Source: JAOZPE01 sp964601275 (GTDB lineage: Bacteria > Krumholzibacteriota > Krumholzibacteriia > JAJRXK01). Taken from it: a stretch of 64,000 bases of DNA. The stretch's first letter is position 1, and each line of letters opens with the position of its first letter. Below, piece by piece: positions 54,101-62,188 of this stretch. The DNA lies in contig CAZRMV010000008.1 of assembly GCA_964601275.1 (NCBI GenBank), forward strand, positions 124,001-188,000. The letters run 5' to 3'. The notes beneath the pieces were generated by a model. It made no database searches. It was given only the letters and a program-made list of their open reading frames with translations, and had not been told where the DNA came from. A program made the translations under genes and the position numbers.

Positions 54101-55966
54101 GCAGAAGTGGGTCCACCGGTCGAAGCCCTCGGTGTTGAGCGTGGGAGGAATGTACGCGTCCCGGCTGGCGTTCAGGGCATCGCCGAGGCGGGTATTCCCC
54201 AAGACGAAGATCTGCCGGTAGAACTCCTGCTGGTAGTTGTTCGCGGTCGAGGGGAAGGCCGCGCGGGCCGAACCGAGACTGGCCACGCTGCCGCCGCCCG
54301 GATGCTGGATATAGCTCTCCAGGAGGCAATCGAAATCGAACGCTCCGGACGAGCAGTTCAACGCGTAGATGACGAAGTAGTTGGGAGCGTTGGTCAGGTT
54401 GAACACGTCCGAGGTGAAGATGTTGTCGTTCCCGACGCTCATGTTGTAGTAGAAGCCGTGGCCCACGTGGTTCACCAGGCCGAAGCGCCCGGTGGACATC
54501 GAATCGAGACTGGCCTGCTTGGTCTCCTGCACGGTGAAGGGGTAGGCGGTGTAGTTCTCGTACAGCCGGTAGCTGTCGATGAGGTTCCCCGGCGAGATCA
54601 GGCTGTTGAAGATGATGTCCTCGCTGTAGGTGGCACCGTCCAGGTTCGGCGTGGTCACTCCATCCCAATCCGACGGGAAGAGCACCTCGCTCAAGAACAA
54701 GGCGCGGCCCAGGTAGTCGCCATTGACTGGATTCGTGTAGCTGAGACACTTGTCCACGAAGATCTGCGCCTCGGTGGCGTTCTTCACCGGTGCCCGGCCG
54801 AACGAGAGCTCGGCCACCATGTCCTGTGCGTCCCCGGTATCCAGGAAGGACTTGTAGGCCTCGCCGAAGATGCCGTTTCCGTTGGCGTTCCAGTTGCCGT
54901 CGAGAGCGGCGAAGTACAGGTCCGACGGAATGTCGGTGAAGCTGTTCTGCGGATACCAGTAACTACGGGCATAGCGGGCCGGGATCACGTCGGCATCTCC
55001 GCCCAGCATCGCGTAGCGCAGGCCCCACTTCGCGTAGGCTTCCTGGAAGAAGAACCGGATGGTCTCCTGCAGATCGCTCCCGTTGCGGTAGTTCGCCACG
55101 ATCCAGTCGGTGGTCACCACCTTGGTGCGCAAGCCCTTGGAGACGTAATCGTCGGCCAGGCGTTGGAACTCGGCCACCATCTCCGGAACGGTGACGATGA
55201 CGTAGTCGACCCTCCCCCCTTCGAAGACCTCGTCGCCGGGCACCGGCGAGGGCGACTGGAACGCGGAGGAACTCACCAACTGCGGCACAATCCCCGCCGG
55301 AGGCGCCGACGCGTCGACCTGTTCGGGATTGACCACCAGGTTCTTCACCCGCCGCGCCGCTTCCTCGGCCAGGCCGGGCCAGGCGACCTCGCGCAGGGCC
55401 ACGTCCGGCAATTCCTTCGGGGCCAGAACCAGCTGCAAGCGTCCGTCCCGCAAGATCTCGACCGTCCCGTCCTCGCGCAGCCTCAGGGGAAAGATCTCGA
55501 CCTCCCCGATGCGATAGCCCTGCAACACCGAGAGCCCCTGGCTGCGCACCGGGCTGGCCGGGAAGGTGGCGCCCGATGCAAACTCTTCGGACAGTCCACC
55601 CATGGTGTCCGCCACCGGCTTCCCTTCGTCGCTGACCAGCTTGCCGGCAAGCAACAGACTTCCGGTGGGGCGGTCGACGACCTCCCACCGCGCATCGACG
55701 ATCTCCGCCTTCTCGATTCCCATTCCCTGGGGAAGCACCATTTTCCACACCACAAAGGGAAGACGAGGAGCGCCGTCGGCGTAGATCGACTCGGTTCCCG
55801 GAAGTGCATAGACCACTCCCGCATCCTCCCGCTGGATCTGCACCTGGTCGGGGTCGAAATGCACCGGCAGGGTGATGCCGGCGGCGTGGGAAGCGAGGGG
55901 AAGGAGAAGGAGCGGGAGAAGAGCGATCCGAACGAGACGAGCTGAAACCCGGTGAACGGGATCCAT
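51149..55966 (-). CDS. Giant secreted C25 (gingipain-like) cysteine protease, copy 2
   Basis: A 1605-residue paralogue of the next gene, with the same order of parts. A signal peptide (LVRIALLPLLLLPLASHA) is followed by a prodomain (about 30-245), then a C25 domain with NHVGHGFYYNMSV (His503) and YALNCSSGAFDFDC (Cys538). Ig-like regions, a fibronectin type III domain and FG-GAP repeats (DIDGDGAPEIVVNTTGG and similar) come next. The FlgD-like tail has NPFNPVTVISFDIP, VYDLAGRRVKGLL and VRWDGRDANGCTVSSGVYF. The ATG has AGGAGG six bases ahead; an in-frame stretch of 72 codons upstream lacks a signal peptide and is leader DNA. A long leader with a terminator-like hairpin precedes it. The gap to copy 1 is 154 bases. 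Confidence 0.91.
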   Translation of the reverse strand: MDPVHRVSARLVRIALLPLLLLPLASHAAGITLPVHFDPDQVQIQREDAGVVYALPGTESIYADGAPRLPFVVWKMVLPQGMGIEKAEIVDARWEVVDRPTGSLLLAGKLVSDEGKPVADTMGGLSEEFASGATFPASPVRSQGLSVLQGYRIGEVEIFPLRLREDGTVEILRDGRLQLVLAPKELPDVALREVAWPGLAEEAARRVKNLVVNPEQVDASAPPAGIVPQLVSSSAFQSPSPVPGDEVFEGGRVDYVIVTVPEMVAEFQRLADDYVSKGLRTKVVTTDWIVANYRNGSDLQETIRFFFQEAYAKWGLRYAMLGGDADVIPARYARSYWYPQNSFTDIPSDLYFAALDGNWNANGNGIFGEAYKSFLDTGDAQDMVAELSFGRAPVKNATEAQIFVDKCLSYTNPVNGDYLGRALFLSEVLFPSDWDGVTTPNLDGATYSEDIIFNSLISPGNLIDSYRLYENYTAYPFTVQETKQASLDSMSTGRFGLVNHVGHGFYYNMSVGNDNIFTSDVFNLTNAPNYFVIYALNCSSGAFDFDCLLESYIQHPGGGSVASLGSARAAFPSTANNYQQEFYRQIFVLGNTRLGDALNASRDAYIPPTLNTEGFDRWTHFCYTLLGDPALQIWRRAPLTAAVALPASVPLGTTQVTVSVTTSGVPVAGASVTLHKIGDEYVTAVTDSTGQAVLPFHPTSLGTASVVVAGQNLQPYTGTLDVTPALGAHVTASALTVDDGPTGDGRADAGETINWFFHFQNNGDGTGAFGVSAVLRAVDAPGAAITDSVITVGDLAGAGALDPADPVTVVLDPTIQDGTTLAFELESTDGVDTWTDPVELKVVAPEPQVVRLVVDDSVTGNGDGIIQPGEPIELKLEVENYGDGILTGLSGQLIVSTNITLIQGIDSWGDLGLKQKAFGTTPFVVSESDTTMENWMYVVLTDAKGHLWKHWMELRDPLPPMAPVANTDLGPTTIALEWSPTPQDHIFGYRIYRSDAPTGPFVEIEPDVVVGSGFYRDDNLQTLTRYYYQVATVDSSGIESVPTAVISASTAPPELNTAFPLPTNSTVEGALAVGDIRGDGTLFAVVGSHLVYAVDANANQLVDGDGDPQTLGPINGRASNFSFAGITLANLDADPAPEILAGSWDSTETYVYDNDGSVMPGWPQNTGSHHWASLSVGDIDGDGAPEIVVNTTGGKTYAWNPDGTEVLDGDGNPATNGVFHVRSGEIFNRSTISLYDLDGDGAREMIFGTNWRDGTTDNMVYAFKADGSQAPGWPKNLGPNGYTTSTVTIADLDRDGIVELITPCENDTLYIWEPDGSNFPGYPQFFKSNSGNLNGKTPSIAVGNMDADPELEMIGVSVLSRTDADLWVLDYDGTPLPGWPQKLASFSRSSPIVGDMDGDGIPDIVFAAGGEDQPNIVYAFKADGSPVAGFPISLAGSPWGTPALADFDQDGDVDLLLAGYDNLLHVWDLPGAYHPALLPWPTFQGNYERTGVYQEPLATSIDPRIPGAAPARLVLHQNTPNPFNPVTVISFDIPAGMDGVPTVVEVYDLAGRRVKGLLARPLPAGRQQVRWDGRDANGCTVSSGVYFARVSLGGQVQSVKMTLAK

Positions 55967-55996
55967 GTTCTTCCTCCTGGTGGTAGGCTGCTCGGC

Positions 55997-56012
55997 GCGA
56001 AGACGCCTTCGC
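55997..56012 (-). promoter_or_regulatory. Small hairpin ahead of the C25 copy 2 ribosome site
   Basis: GCGAAG and CTTCGC pair across GCGT on the minus strand, about 30 bases before the ATG. It is the second stem of the leader. Confidence 0.35.
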
Positions 56013-56039
56013 ATCGAGGCACGAGTTGCGCATGGGGGG

Positions 56040-56076
56040 AAAAACGGTCCCGGCGTGTCCAAGATGACCGGCGACC
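56040..56076 (-). promoter_or_regulatory. Terminator-like attenuator in the C25 copy 2 leader
   Basis: The 314 bases between the deacetylase-like gene and C25 copy 2 hold no gene but contain a promoter and this hairpin. On the minus strand GGTCgCCGG pairs with CCGGGACC across about 14 bases, one base is bulged, and TTTTT follows one base later. It lies about 75-110 bases ahead of the ATG and after the promoter, so it could stop transcription before the gene (attenuation). The region upstream of it could pair alternatively, but no ligand-binding core was recognised. Confidence 0.5.
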
Positions 56077-56216
56077 TGGTCTCGTGATGCTGTCGCGGGG
56101 GGAGAAGCGACGGCCGGGAACCCGAGCTCAGGAGCCGTTGATCCGTACGGAAGATGTGGACCGATCCCAGAATGTCCATCACATAGCTGCGCTTGTCCGA
56201 AGAGATCGTAGCTGCG

Positions 56217-56246
56217 ATTCTACCCCAAAGACCCTCGCAGGGTCAA
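56217..56246 (-). promoter_or_regulatory. Promoter of C25 copy 2
   Basis: Minus-strand TTGACC and TAGAAT are separated by 18 bases. The predicted leader is about 245 bases, the longest in the window. Confidence 0.6.
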
Positions 56247-56280
56247 GGGGGCTGGTTGCTAAGTTGTTGAATCTCAACGA

Positions 56281-57597
56281 CTAGCTATAGCCATGCTGCG
56301 ATAGGGAGCCCTCGCTGCGCCGCGCGGGAAAGAGATGGGTTCCGGGCCCCAGCGGCTTGGCCCGGAACGGAGTGGGATCGAGAACGAGAGGACGACCGGT
56401 GTAGTTGCGCACGATGATCCACGGACCCCGCTGCACCACCGACCACCCCCGGCGCATCAACTGCGCCACTTCCACGTCGACACAATAGCGCACTCCATCC
56501 TCGATTTCAAGCCGACGCAACACCTGGTCGAGCTGGAAGCGACCGGCATTGGACACCTTCTCGTCCAGGTGGGAGACCTGCACCCGGTGCATCTCCAGGA
56601 TCGCCGGGCGTCCCTGCGCCCAGGCCGAGCGGATCTGCTCGATTGCGCGGTCGGCGCACTGGCGTCCCTTCAGGTCGGGGTTGCCGTAGGGCTCCAGCTG
56701 CGCGTTGCGGTCGAGATAGACCAGCGACCCCCGCCGCTGGTCCCGCCAGCGGGCCAGCACCTTGCGGATCCGCCGTTTCCAACCGAGTGCGGGATGGGCG
56801 GGATCGGTCTGCTCGCGCTTGCCCTGCACCACCTCGATGCCGTGGCGGCGCCAGGCCTCCTCGTCGAGATGGTTCCAGCTGTAGTCGGGCGCGATCACGC
56901 TGCGCGGACGGCGGCCGAAGCGCCGGGTGAAGCGCCGCACCGCCTCCGCCACCAGTTGCTCCTCCCAGGCGGCATCATCGCTTCCCAGTTCCCCGCGGGT
57001 CAGCCATCCCGGAAAGGCCACCGTCCCATGGCGCGCCGCCCGGCGTTGCAGCGAATCGCCGACCGCCGCCCGCAACGCCCGCAGGTCGAAGTGGGTCAGA
57101 CCGTGCAGTTCGGCGCGCCACACCCCGGCCGCCCTCGCGCGGTCGATCGCCTCACGTCGTCTGGGTCGTCGGTAGACGCCGCAGGTTCCCGGGTCGCGCA
57201 GAGCGAAGGGCAGATCGTCGAAGCTCTCGGTCGACGGGTCGCAGCCCTCCAGGTCGATCGCGGCCACGATGTGGTTGGCCTGCACCACCGGGGGGAGACC
57301 GTCCAGATCGCGGTGGCCCAGCAACAACGCCCGCAGCGAATCGACCTCGGCCGCGGTCTCCAGGGAGGAGCGCCCGTAGATCCCCAACCACTCGGGCCGG
57401 GTGGGCACCAGGTCGGCCAGGGCCCTCGCCGCCTCGCGGTCGGGAAACCACGCCTCCAGCCCCCAGTCGTCGCTCTCGATCACCAGCAGGTGCCAGCGAC
57501 CCAGTTCCACCACCGAAGCGGCGGGCACCATCATCCGGATCAGTGCCAGGACCAGGTACAGCACCAGGCCGAGGACGGTCACGCGTCGCCGGGTCAT
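56281..57597 (-). CDS. Polysaccharide-deacetylase-like beta/alpha-barrel protein
   Basis: A 438-residue protein with one N-terminal membrane segment (VTVLGLVLYLVLALIRMMVP) and an exported catalytic region. VIESDDWGLEAW begins the fold with an Asp pair, as in carbohydrate esterase 4-like deacetylases. ELHGLTHFDLRALR resembles the conserved His-containing motif, and VIAPDYSWNHLDEEAW and AILEMHRVQVSH follow. It looks like a deacetylase or hydrolase of the glycoside hydrolase/deacetylase barrel superfamily. The exact substrate is unknown, but as the last gene of a glycan operon it probably trims the surface polysaccharide. The start overlaps the methyltransferase stop as ATGA. Confidence 0.72.
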   Translation of the reverse strand: MTRRRVTVLGLVLYLVLALIRMMVPAASVVELGRWHLLVIESDDWGLEAWFPDREAARALADLVPTRPEWLGIYGRSSLETAAEVDSLRALLLGHRDLDGLPPVVQANHIVAAIDLEGCDPSTESFDDLPFALRDPGTCGVYRRPRRREAIDRARAAGVWRAELHGLTHFDLRALRAAVGDSLQRRAARHGTVAFPGWLTRGELGSDDAAWEEQLVAEAVRRFTRRFGRRPRSVIAPDYSWNHLDEEAWRRHGIEVVQGKREQTDPAHPALGWKRRIRKVLARWRDQRRGSLVYLDRNAQLEPYGNPDLKGRQCADRAIEQIRSAWAQGRPAILEMHRVQVSHLDEKVSNAGRFQLDQVLRRLEIEDGVRYCVDVEVAQLMRRGWSVVQRGPWIIVRNYTGRPLVLDPTPFRAKPLGPGTHLFPARRSEGSLSQHGYS

Positions 57598-58307
57598 CCG
57601 CTCCCCTCCGGCCGTCGATAGATCTGGTACCAGTAGCGTCCGTAGCGCATCCCGTGGCGTCGCACCCGCTCCTCCAGCCGCGGCAGTTCCGGTGGCTCGG
57701 CTTCGCCACGCCGTCCCAGCTCCTGGCGCATCCAACGCAGGGGCACGAAGGGATCCTCGACCTCCAGGGTATTCTCCTGCCGGCCTTCGGCCCAGGGGCG
57801 GGAGAAGACCGGCTGCAGTTCCCGCCGCACCTCGTCGGCGGCGAGGACCGGGTGATGCCGGGTCGGGTCGACGCGCGCCAACAGCCGCAGGGCGAGACGG
57901 TAGTTCTCCTCCGAGCGCCCGCGGCCTTCCGGTTCGTCCTCCAGCAGCAGCAGGTACGCCCCGTCGGCGAGCGCGCGTCGAAGCTCGCGGGCGGTCTCCG
58001 CCCACCGGGGACGGGAAATCTGTCGCAGGGTATCGGCCAGCACGATCGCCCCGAGGGTCCCGTCGGCAAAGGGAAGACGACGCGCCTCCGCGGCGATCTT
58101 GGCTCCGCGTGTTCCCTGCCGGGTCACTTCCTCGCGCACCCGGTGCAGCCCGACCACGTCGCAGTCGAGGAGAAGGGGATGGAATCCGAGCGCGCCCAGG
58201 CGCATGGCGAACGCGCCGCGTCCGGCGCCCACTTCCACCAGGGGTCCCCGGGACGAGGCGTCGCGGAGGGCCTCAATGATTGTCGTCGCCAAGGGCCAGA
58301 ATGACAT
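57594..58307 (-). CDS. Class I SAM-dependent methyltransferase
   Basis: A 237-residue methyltransferase with motif I LVEVGAGRGAFAMRLG, the acidic residue of motif II in LLLDCDVVG, and ADGTLGAIVLADTLRQI as motif IV. The C-terminal third is basic (RRHGMRYGRYWYQIYRRP). It overlaps the WecA-like gene by 35 bases and the downstream gene by four, so all three are translated together. In this context it likely methylates a sugar or lipid-linked glycan; the acceptor is not known. Confidence 0.85.
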   Translation of the reverse strand: MSFWPLATTIIEALRDASSRGPLVEVGAGRGAFAMRLGALGFHPLLLDCDVVGLHRVREEVTRQGTRGAKIAAEARRLPFADGTLGAIVLADTLRQISRPRWAETARELRRALADGAYLLLLEDEPEGRGRSEENYRLALRLLARVDPTRHHPVLAADEVRRELQPVFSRPWAEGRQENTLEVEDPFVPLRWMRQELGRRGEAEPPELPRLEERVRRHGMRYGRYWYQIYRRPEGSG

Positions 58308-59574
58308 CGTCCTTCGCGCCGCCTCCCTCGCGGGCCGTGGCCGCCTTGAGCCCCGCGTCCTTCGAAGCAGCGGCGCCGGCTTCCTCGGGAACCGGCGGAG
58401 CCGCCGGCGCGGCGGAAGGCCGCTCCGACGCCGCGGCGGCGCGTGCGGAGAAGCGGGGGATCTCGATGATCTCGGCCAGTTGACGGTGGGAAAGGCCGTC
58501 CTCGAGCCGATCCCGCAGCCCCAGCAGGTAGCTCACCGCCTGCATCGCGGTGGGGCGTCCCTCGCGCGGCAGGGTGTAGGCCAGTTCGATGGCCATTCCG
58601 GCCAGAGCCCCCACCGCGAGGATCGCCGCGCTCTGGCGGCCGTCCACGACCTCACCCAACGAGGCGAAGGCCACCGTGGCGAACCACAGGGCGCCGGTCG
58701 CGCGGCGCGGGCTCATGCCCAGGCGCAACAGGCGATGGTGCAGGTGTTCGTCGTCCGCCCGGAAGATGCTCAGGCCCCGGCGGTGCCGGCGGACGATGGT
58801 GGTGAGGGTGTCCAGGATGGGGATGGCCATCGCGACGACCACCACCACCGGCAAGGAGGGGGTGCGATGACTCAGCCCCAGGCCCAAGCCGGCGAGCCAC
58901 AGCCCCAGCAGCATCGATCCGGCGTCGCCGAGGAAGATCCGGCGATGGGAAAGGTTCGAGCGCAAGAAGCCCAGCACCGCACCCAGGAAGACCCCCACGA
59001 AGAGCATCCCCACCGGGTCGGCGGGAAACAGGCTCAGGCCCATCGCGGCCAGAACCACCACCACGATGCCCCCGGCCAGGCCGTCCAGACCGTCGATCAG
59101 GTTCACGCAGTTGATGAACCCCAGGTACCAGAAGAGGGTGACCGGTCCGCTGAACAATCCCAGCTCGATCGTTCCCACCCCGGGCAGGCTGATCTGCCGC
59201 AGGGTCAGGCCCGCCGCCATGGGCAAGGTCACCACCACGATCTGGCCCAGCAGCTTCTTCTCCGCGTGCAGGCTGAAGCGATCGTCCAAAACGCCCAGGA
59301 TCAGGGTCCCCAGGCCGGCCAGGCCCAGGGCGAAGAAGGCGTGGGCGGAAAACGGGAGATCGACGAAGAAGGCGAGTGACCAGGCGGCGATCACCACTGC
59401 GGCATAGATGGCCAGTCCGCCGCTGCAGGGCACCGCCTCGCGCTGGGCCCTCCGCCAGGAGGGATGGTCGACCAGGCCGATCGCCAGGCCCAAGCGGCGC
59501 ACCGCGGGCATGAACAGGTGCACCAGGAGCGCGGTGGCGGCGATCAGGGCCAGATAATGGGGAAAGGAGATCAT
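58273..59574 (-). CDS. WecA/TagO-like phosphoglycosyltransferase
   Basis: A 433-residue inner-membrane protein with about ten membrane segments. It should transfer a sugar 1-phosphate from a UDP-sugar to undecaprenyl phosphate, the first step of glycan assembly. It shows LGVLDDRFSLHAEKKLLGQ, INCVNLIDGLDGLAGG, RRIFLGDAGSMLLGLWL and DEHLHHRL, the family's Asp and His motifs. The last 60 residues are an Ala/Pro-rich soluble tail that is unusual for the family. The ATG was chosen; a GTG two codons upstream is possible. It lies in the same operon as the glycosyltransferase, ligase and Wzz. Confidence 0.93.
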   Translation of the reverse strand: MISFPHYLALIAATALLVHLFMPAVRRLGLAIGLVDHPSWRRAQREAVPCSGGLAIYAAVVIAAWSLAFFVDLPFSAHAFFALGLAGLGTLILGVLDDRFSLHAEKKLLGQIVVVTLPMAAGLTLRQISLPGVGTIELGLFSGPVTLFWYLGFINCVNLIDGLDGLAGGIVVVVLAAMGLSLFPADPVGMLFVGVFLGAVLGFLRSNLSHRRIFLGDAGSMLLGLWLAGLGLGLSHRTPSLPVVVVVAMAIPILDTLTTIVRRHRRGLSIFRADDEHLHHRLLRLGMSPRRATGALWFATVAFASLGEVVDGRQSAAILAVGALAGMAIELAYTLPREGRPTAMQAVSYLLGLRDRLEDGLSHRQLAEIIEIPRFSARAAAASERPSAAPAAPPVPEEAGAAASKDAGLKAATAREGGGAKDDVILALGDDNH

Positions 59575-59581
59575 CGGCACC

Positions 59582-60727
59582 CTACCTTGCTTCCTCGATC
59601 CGGGAAACCCTCCACGCGCGGAGGGCTCCCAGCATGAGACGGGCGCAACGCTCCCAGCGATAGGAGCGGGCCCGGATCCTCCCCGCGGCGGCCAATCGGC
59701 GCCGCAGCGCGGGATCGGAGGCCAGGCGACGCATACCCCGTTCCAATTCGCCCGTATCGAGCGGATCGACCAGGAGGGCGGCGTCGCCGGTCACCTCGGC
59801 GGTGGCGATGCCTCTGGACGTCAGCACCGGGCAGCCCCGGGCCATGGCCTCCACCGCGGGAAGCCCGAAACCCTCGTACAGGGACGGGAAGAGCAGCGCC
59901 AACGAGCGGTCATATTGCCGCAGCAGCTCCACCTCGTCGAGGTAGCCCAACAGATGCAGGCGGGTGGGATCGGGATGCATCTGCACCGCGCGCCGGATCC
60001 CCGCGTCTTCCCAACCTCGTCCGCCCACGATCTTCAGCCCGGGAAACTCCGGATCGAAACGACACTGGTTCGCGTGGGCGGCCAGCAGTCGCTCCAGGTT
60101 CTTCCGGGGTTCCAGGGTGCCGACGAAGAGGAAATCCCGCCGCTCTTCCTCGAGGGAAGACGCCGGCCGGGAAGGGTCTTCATCGCCGTGATCAAGAAGC
60201 GCGGACGAAACTCCTCCGGGTGCGATCCGCAGTTTGTACAGCGCCGAGGGCTCGTAGGCGGCCACTTCGTGCGCCATGGTTCGGGTGGTCACGAAGACCA
60301 GCTCGGCCCGGCGCATCGAGCGGCCCACCATCCGGCGATAGTACTGCCGCTTCAGCCGGGGCATGGTCTCCGGCAACCGGACGAAGGTGAGATCCTGAAC
60401 CACCACCGCGGTGGAGAACGGTCCCCACAGCGGAGCGATGAAGTTCGGGGACAACACCAGGTCCGCCCCCAGACGCTTCCCCAGGCGGGGAATCGCCGTG
60501 TGCAGCGACAGCATGCGGCCCCAGGAGTTTTCGCGCAAGAGTTGAATGGGCACCACGGTGAATCCCTCGACCCCCTCCAGGAAGTCGAAGGATGAGGGGT
60601 ACGGCGCCGCGATCACGAATTCGTCCTCGCGGGGCAGACGACTCATCGCCCGGATCATCTCGAGGGTGTAGGTGCCGATCCCGGTCTGGCCGGGCCCCAC
60701 CTGCAGGGCGGGAAGCAGGACGCGCAT
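59582..60727 (-). CDS. GT4-family glycosyltransferase
   Basis: A 381-residue GT-B glycosyltransferase that adds a sugar from a nucleotide donor. It has LPALQVGPGQTGIGTYTLEM at the acceptor side, DFLFVGTLEPRKNLERLLAA, VGGRGWED and the donor motif FPSLYEGFGLPAVEAMARG with the Glu pair (E...E). There is no signal peptide. It starts four bases after the ligase stop and ends just before the WecA-like gene. The sugar and linkage are unknown. Confidence 0.93.
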   Translation of the reverse strand: MRVLLPALQVGPGQTGIGTYTLEMIRAMSRLPREDEFVIAAPYPSSFDFLEGVEGFTVVPIQLLRENSWGRMLSLHTAIPRLGKRLGADLVLSPNFIAPLWGPFSTAVVVQDLTFVRLPETMPRLKRQYYRRMVGRSMRRAELVFVTTRTMAHEVAAYEPSALYKLRIAPGGVSSALLDHGDEDPSRPASSLEEERRDFLFVGTLEPRKNLERLLAAHANQCRFDPEFPGLKIVGGRGWEDAGIRRAVQMHPDPTRLHLLGYLDEVELLRQYDRSLALLFPSLYEGFGLPAVEAMARGCPVLTSRGIATAEVTGDAALLVDPLDTGELERGMRRLASDPALRRRLAAAGRIRARSYRWERCARLMLGALRAWRVSRIEEAR

Positions 60728-60731
60728 CCGC

Positions 60732-62183
60732 TCAGCTCCCTTCCCGGTGGTTCATCCGGGCCAGGGCCGCGCTCACCCCGGCGGTCAGCCACAGGTGCGG
60801 CAGGTTGATCTGGCTGAAGGTCAACAACTGGAGCAACATCGCGGCCACGGTGGCGGCCAGGATCAAGGACACCCCGAAGGGAACCACCAGCCGGGTCCCC
60901 GCCGGGGCGATGCCGTGCGGCCCCGGGACCGGCACCGGGAAGGCCCCGCCCGGGCGGTGGCCGAAGAGCGCGCGGAGGGGCGAGAGCGGTCGCACCAGGG
61001 CCAAGCCCCACAGCAGCGCCCCCACCGACCCGGTCTCGGCCAGGATCCGCAGGGGCAGGCTGTTGGTGACCGGCCAGGAGAAGGCCGCCATCCCGCTGCC
61101 TCCCGACCGGTAGTACCAGAATCCGAAGCCCCCCCAGCCCACGCCCTGGAGGGGGTGCTCCAGGAAGAGGCGGAAGGCGGCCCGCCAACTGGCCAGGCGG
61201 GTCAGGTTGCTCAGGTCGTCGTGGGCGAAGGATTGCTCCATGCGGCGCAGCATGAGGGCAGGCAGGGCCCACACCGCGGTCCCGCTCAGGAGCGCGGCCA
61301 GACCTCCCGCCCCCAGCAGAAGGACCACCCCGGCCAGGACCACCGTCCGCCGGCCCGGTCGCGGAAGCAACCCCCGCCCCATCGCCACTGCCACGAGGAC
61401 GATCCACAGGGCCAGTCCCAGGTAGACCCCGCGGCTGAAGGTGAGGACCGCACACGCCAGCCCCGTTGCCAACGCCAGGCCCCGCCACCATCGCCCGCCG
61501 GCCCGGGAGGAAAGCCAACCCAACAGGGTCACCGGCAACACGCACAGCAGGTAGCTGCCGAAGAAGAGGGGTTCGGCCGCTCCCGACCGTACCCGGGCGA
61601 TGCCCACGAAGCGATGGCCCAGGTAGAGTTCGTCGCTGCCCGAGGCGATGGAGGGATTCGAGCCCAGCACCCGGGCCAGCAGCTGCCGGGCCGGCAGGTC
61701 GAGGGCGTAGGCCGCGGCGAAGTAGAGCCCCACCACCGAGGCCAGAAGCATCCCCGCGCTGGCCGTGCGTTCCCAACCCCGAAGGGTGGCCCGCACATCG
61801 CGCGTCCGGGACAACACCAGCGTGGGCAGGGCGGCCAGGCCGAGAAAATAAGCCAGTTGGAGGCCCTGCTTGAGTCCCTTCGACCAGGGCTGCTCTCCGC
61901 CCAGTCCCATCTCGTCCAGGGTCCACAGCGCGCCCAGTCCCAAGAGGGTCCAGGCCAGAAGCATCAGCACCCGCTCCCCGTCACGGTCGATCGTTCCCTC
62001 CAGCAGGAAGGGAAGGCAGAGCAGCGCCGCGCCCCCGGTCACCAGGGCGGGCTGCGCCCCGGTCCCCAGGCTGCGGCCCAGAAGAAGCTGCCCGAGCCCG
62101 ATTCCGATCCAGGGCAGGAGGAAGAACGTGGCCCGCAGCAGGAGATCGGCGAGGGAAGCGGCGGAAGCGCGCGGGTCCACCAT
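60732..62183 (-). CDS. O-antigen ligase/polymerase family membrane protein
   Basis: A 483-residue inner-membrane protein with about 11-12 membrane segments. The periplasmic loop contains LTRLASWRAAFRLFLEHPLQGVGWGGFGF, the Wzy_C signature (read in two parts). It should either polymerise glycan repeat units (Wzy) or ligate them to a lipid (WaaL); the sequence cannot separate these. The ATG was used; a GTG three codons upstream overlaps the Wzz stop as GTGA and is equally possible. Ribosome sites are poor at both, in line with translational coupling to Wzz. Confidence 0.87.
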   Translation of the reverse strand: MVDPRASAASLADLLLRATFFLLPWIGIGLGQLLLGRSLGTGAQPALVTGGAALLCLPFLLEGTIDRDGERVLMLLAWTLLGLGALWTLDEMGLGGEQPWSKGLKQGLQLAYFLGLAALPTLVLSRTRDVRATLRGWERTASAGMLLASVVGLYFAAAYALDLPARQLLARVLGSNPSIASGSDELYLGHRFVGIARVRSGAAEPLFFGSYLLCVLPVTLLGWLSSRAGGRWWRGLALATGLACAVLTFSRGVYLGLALWIVLVAVAMGRGLLPRPGRRTVVLAGVVLLLGAGGLAALLSGTAVWALPALMLRRMEQSFAHDDLSNLTRLASWRAAFRLFLEHPLQGVGWGGFGFWYYRSGGSGMAAFSWPVTNSLPLRILAETGSVGALLWGLALVRPLSPLRALFGHRPGGAFPVPVPGPHGIAPAGTRLVVPFGVSLILAATVAAMLLQLLTFSQINLPHLWLTAGVSAALARMNHREGS

Positions 62184-62188
62184 GGCGT

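Noticed and set aside
55967..56183. Extended start of C25 copy 2 (72 more codons)
   Set aside because: The extra residues have no signal peptide and cover the leader hairpin; the chosen ATG has an ideal ribosome site and signal peptide.
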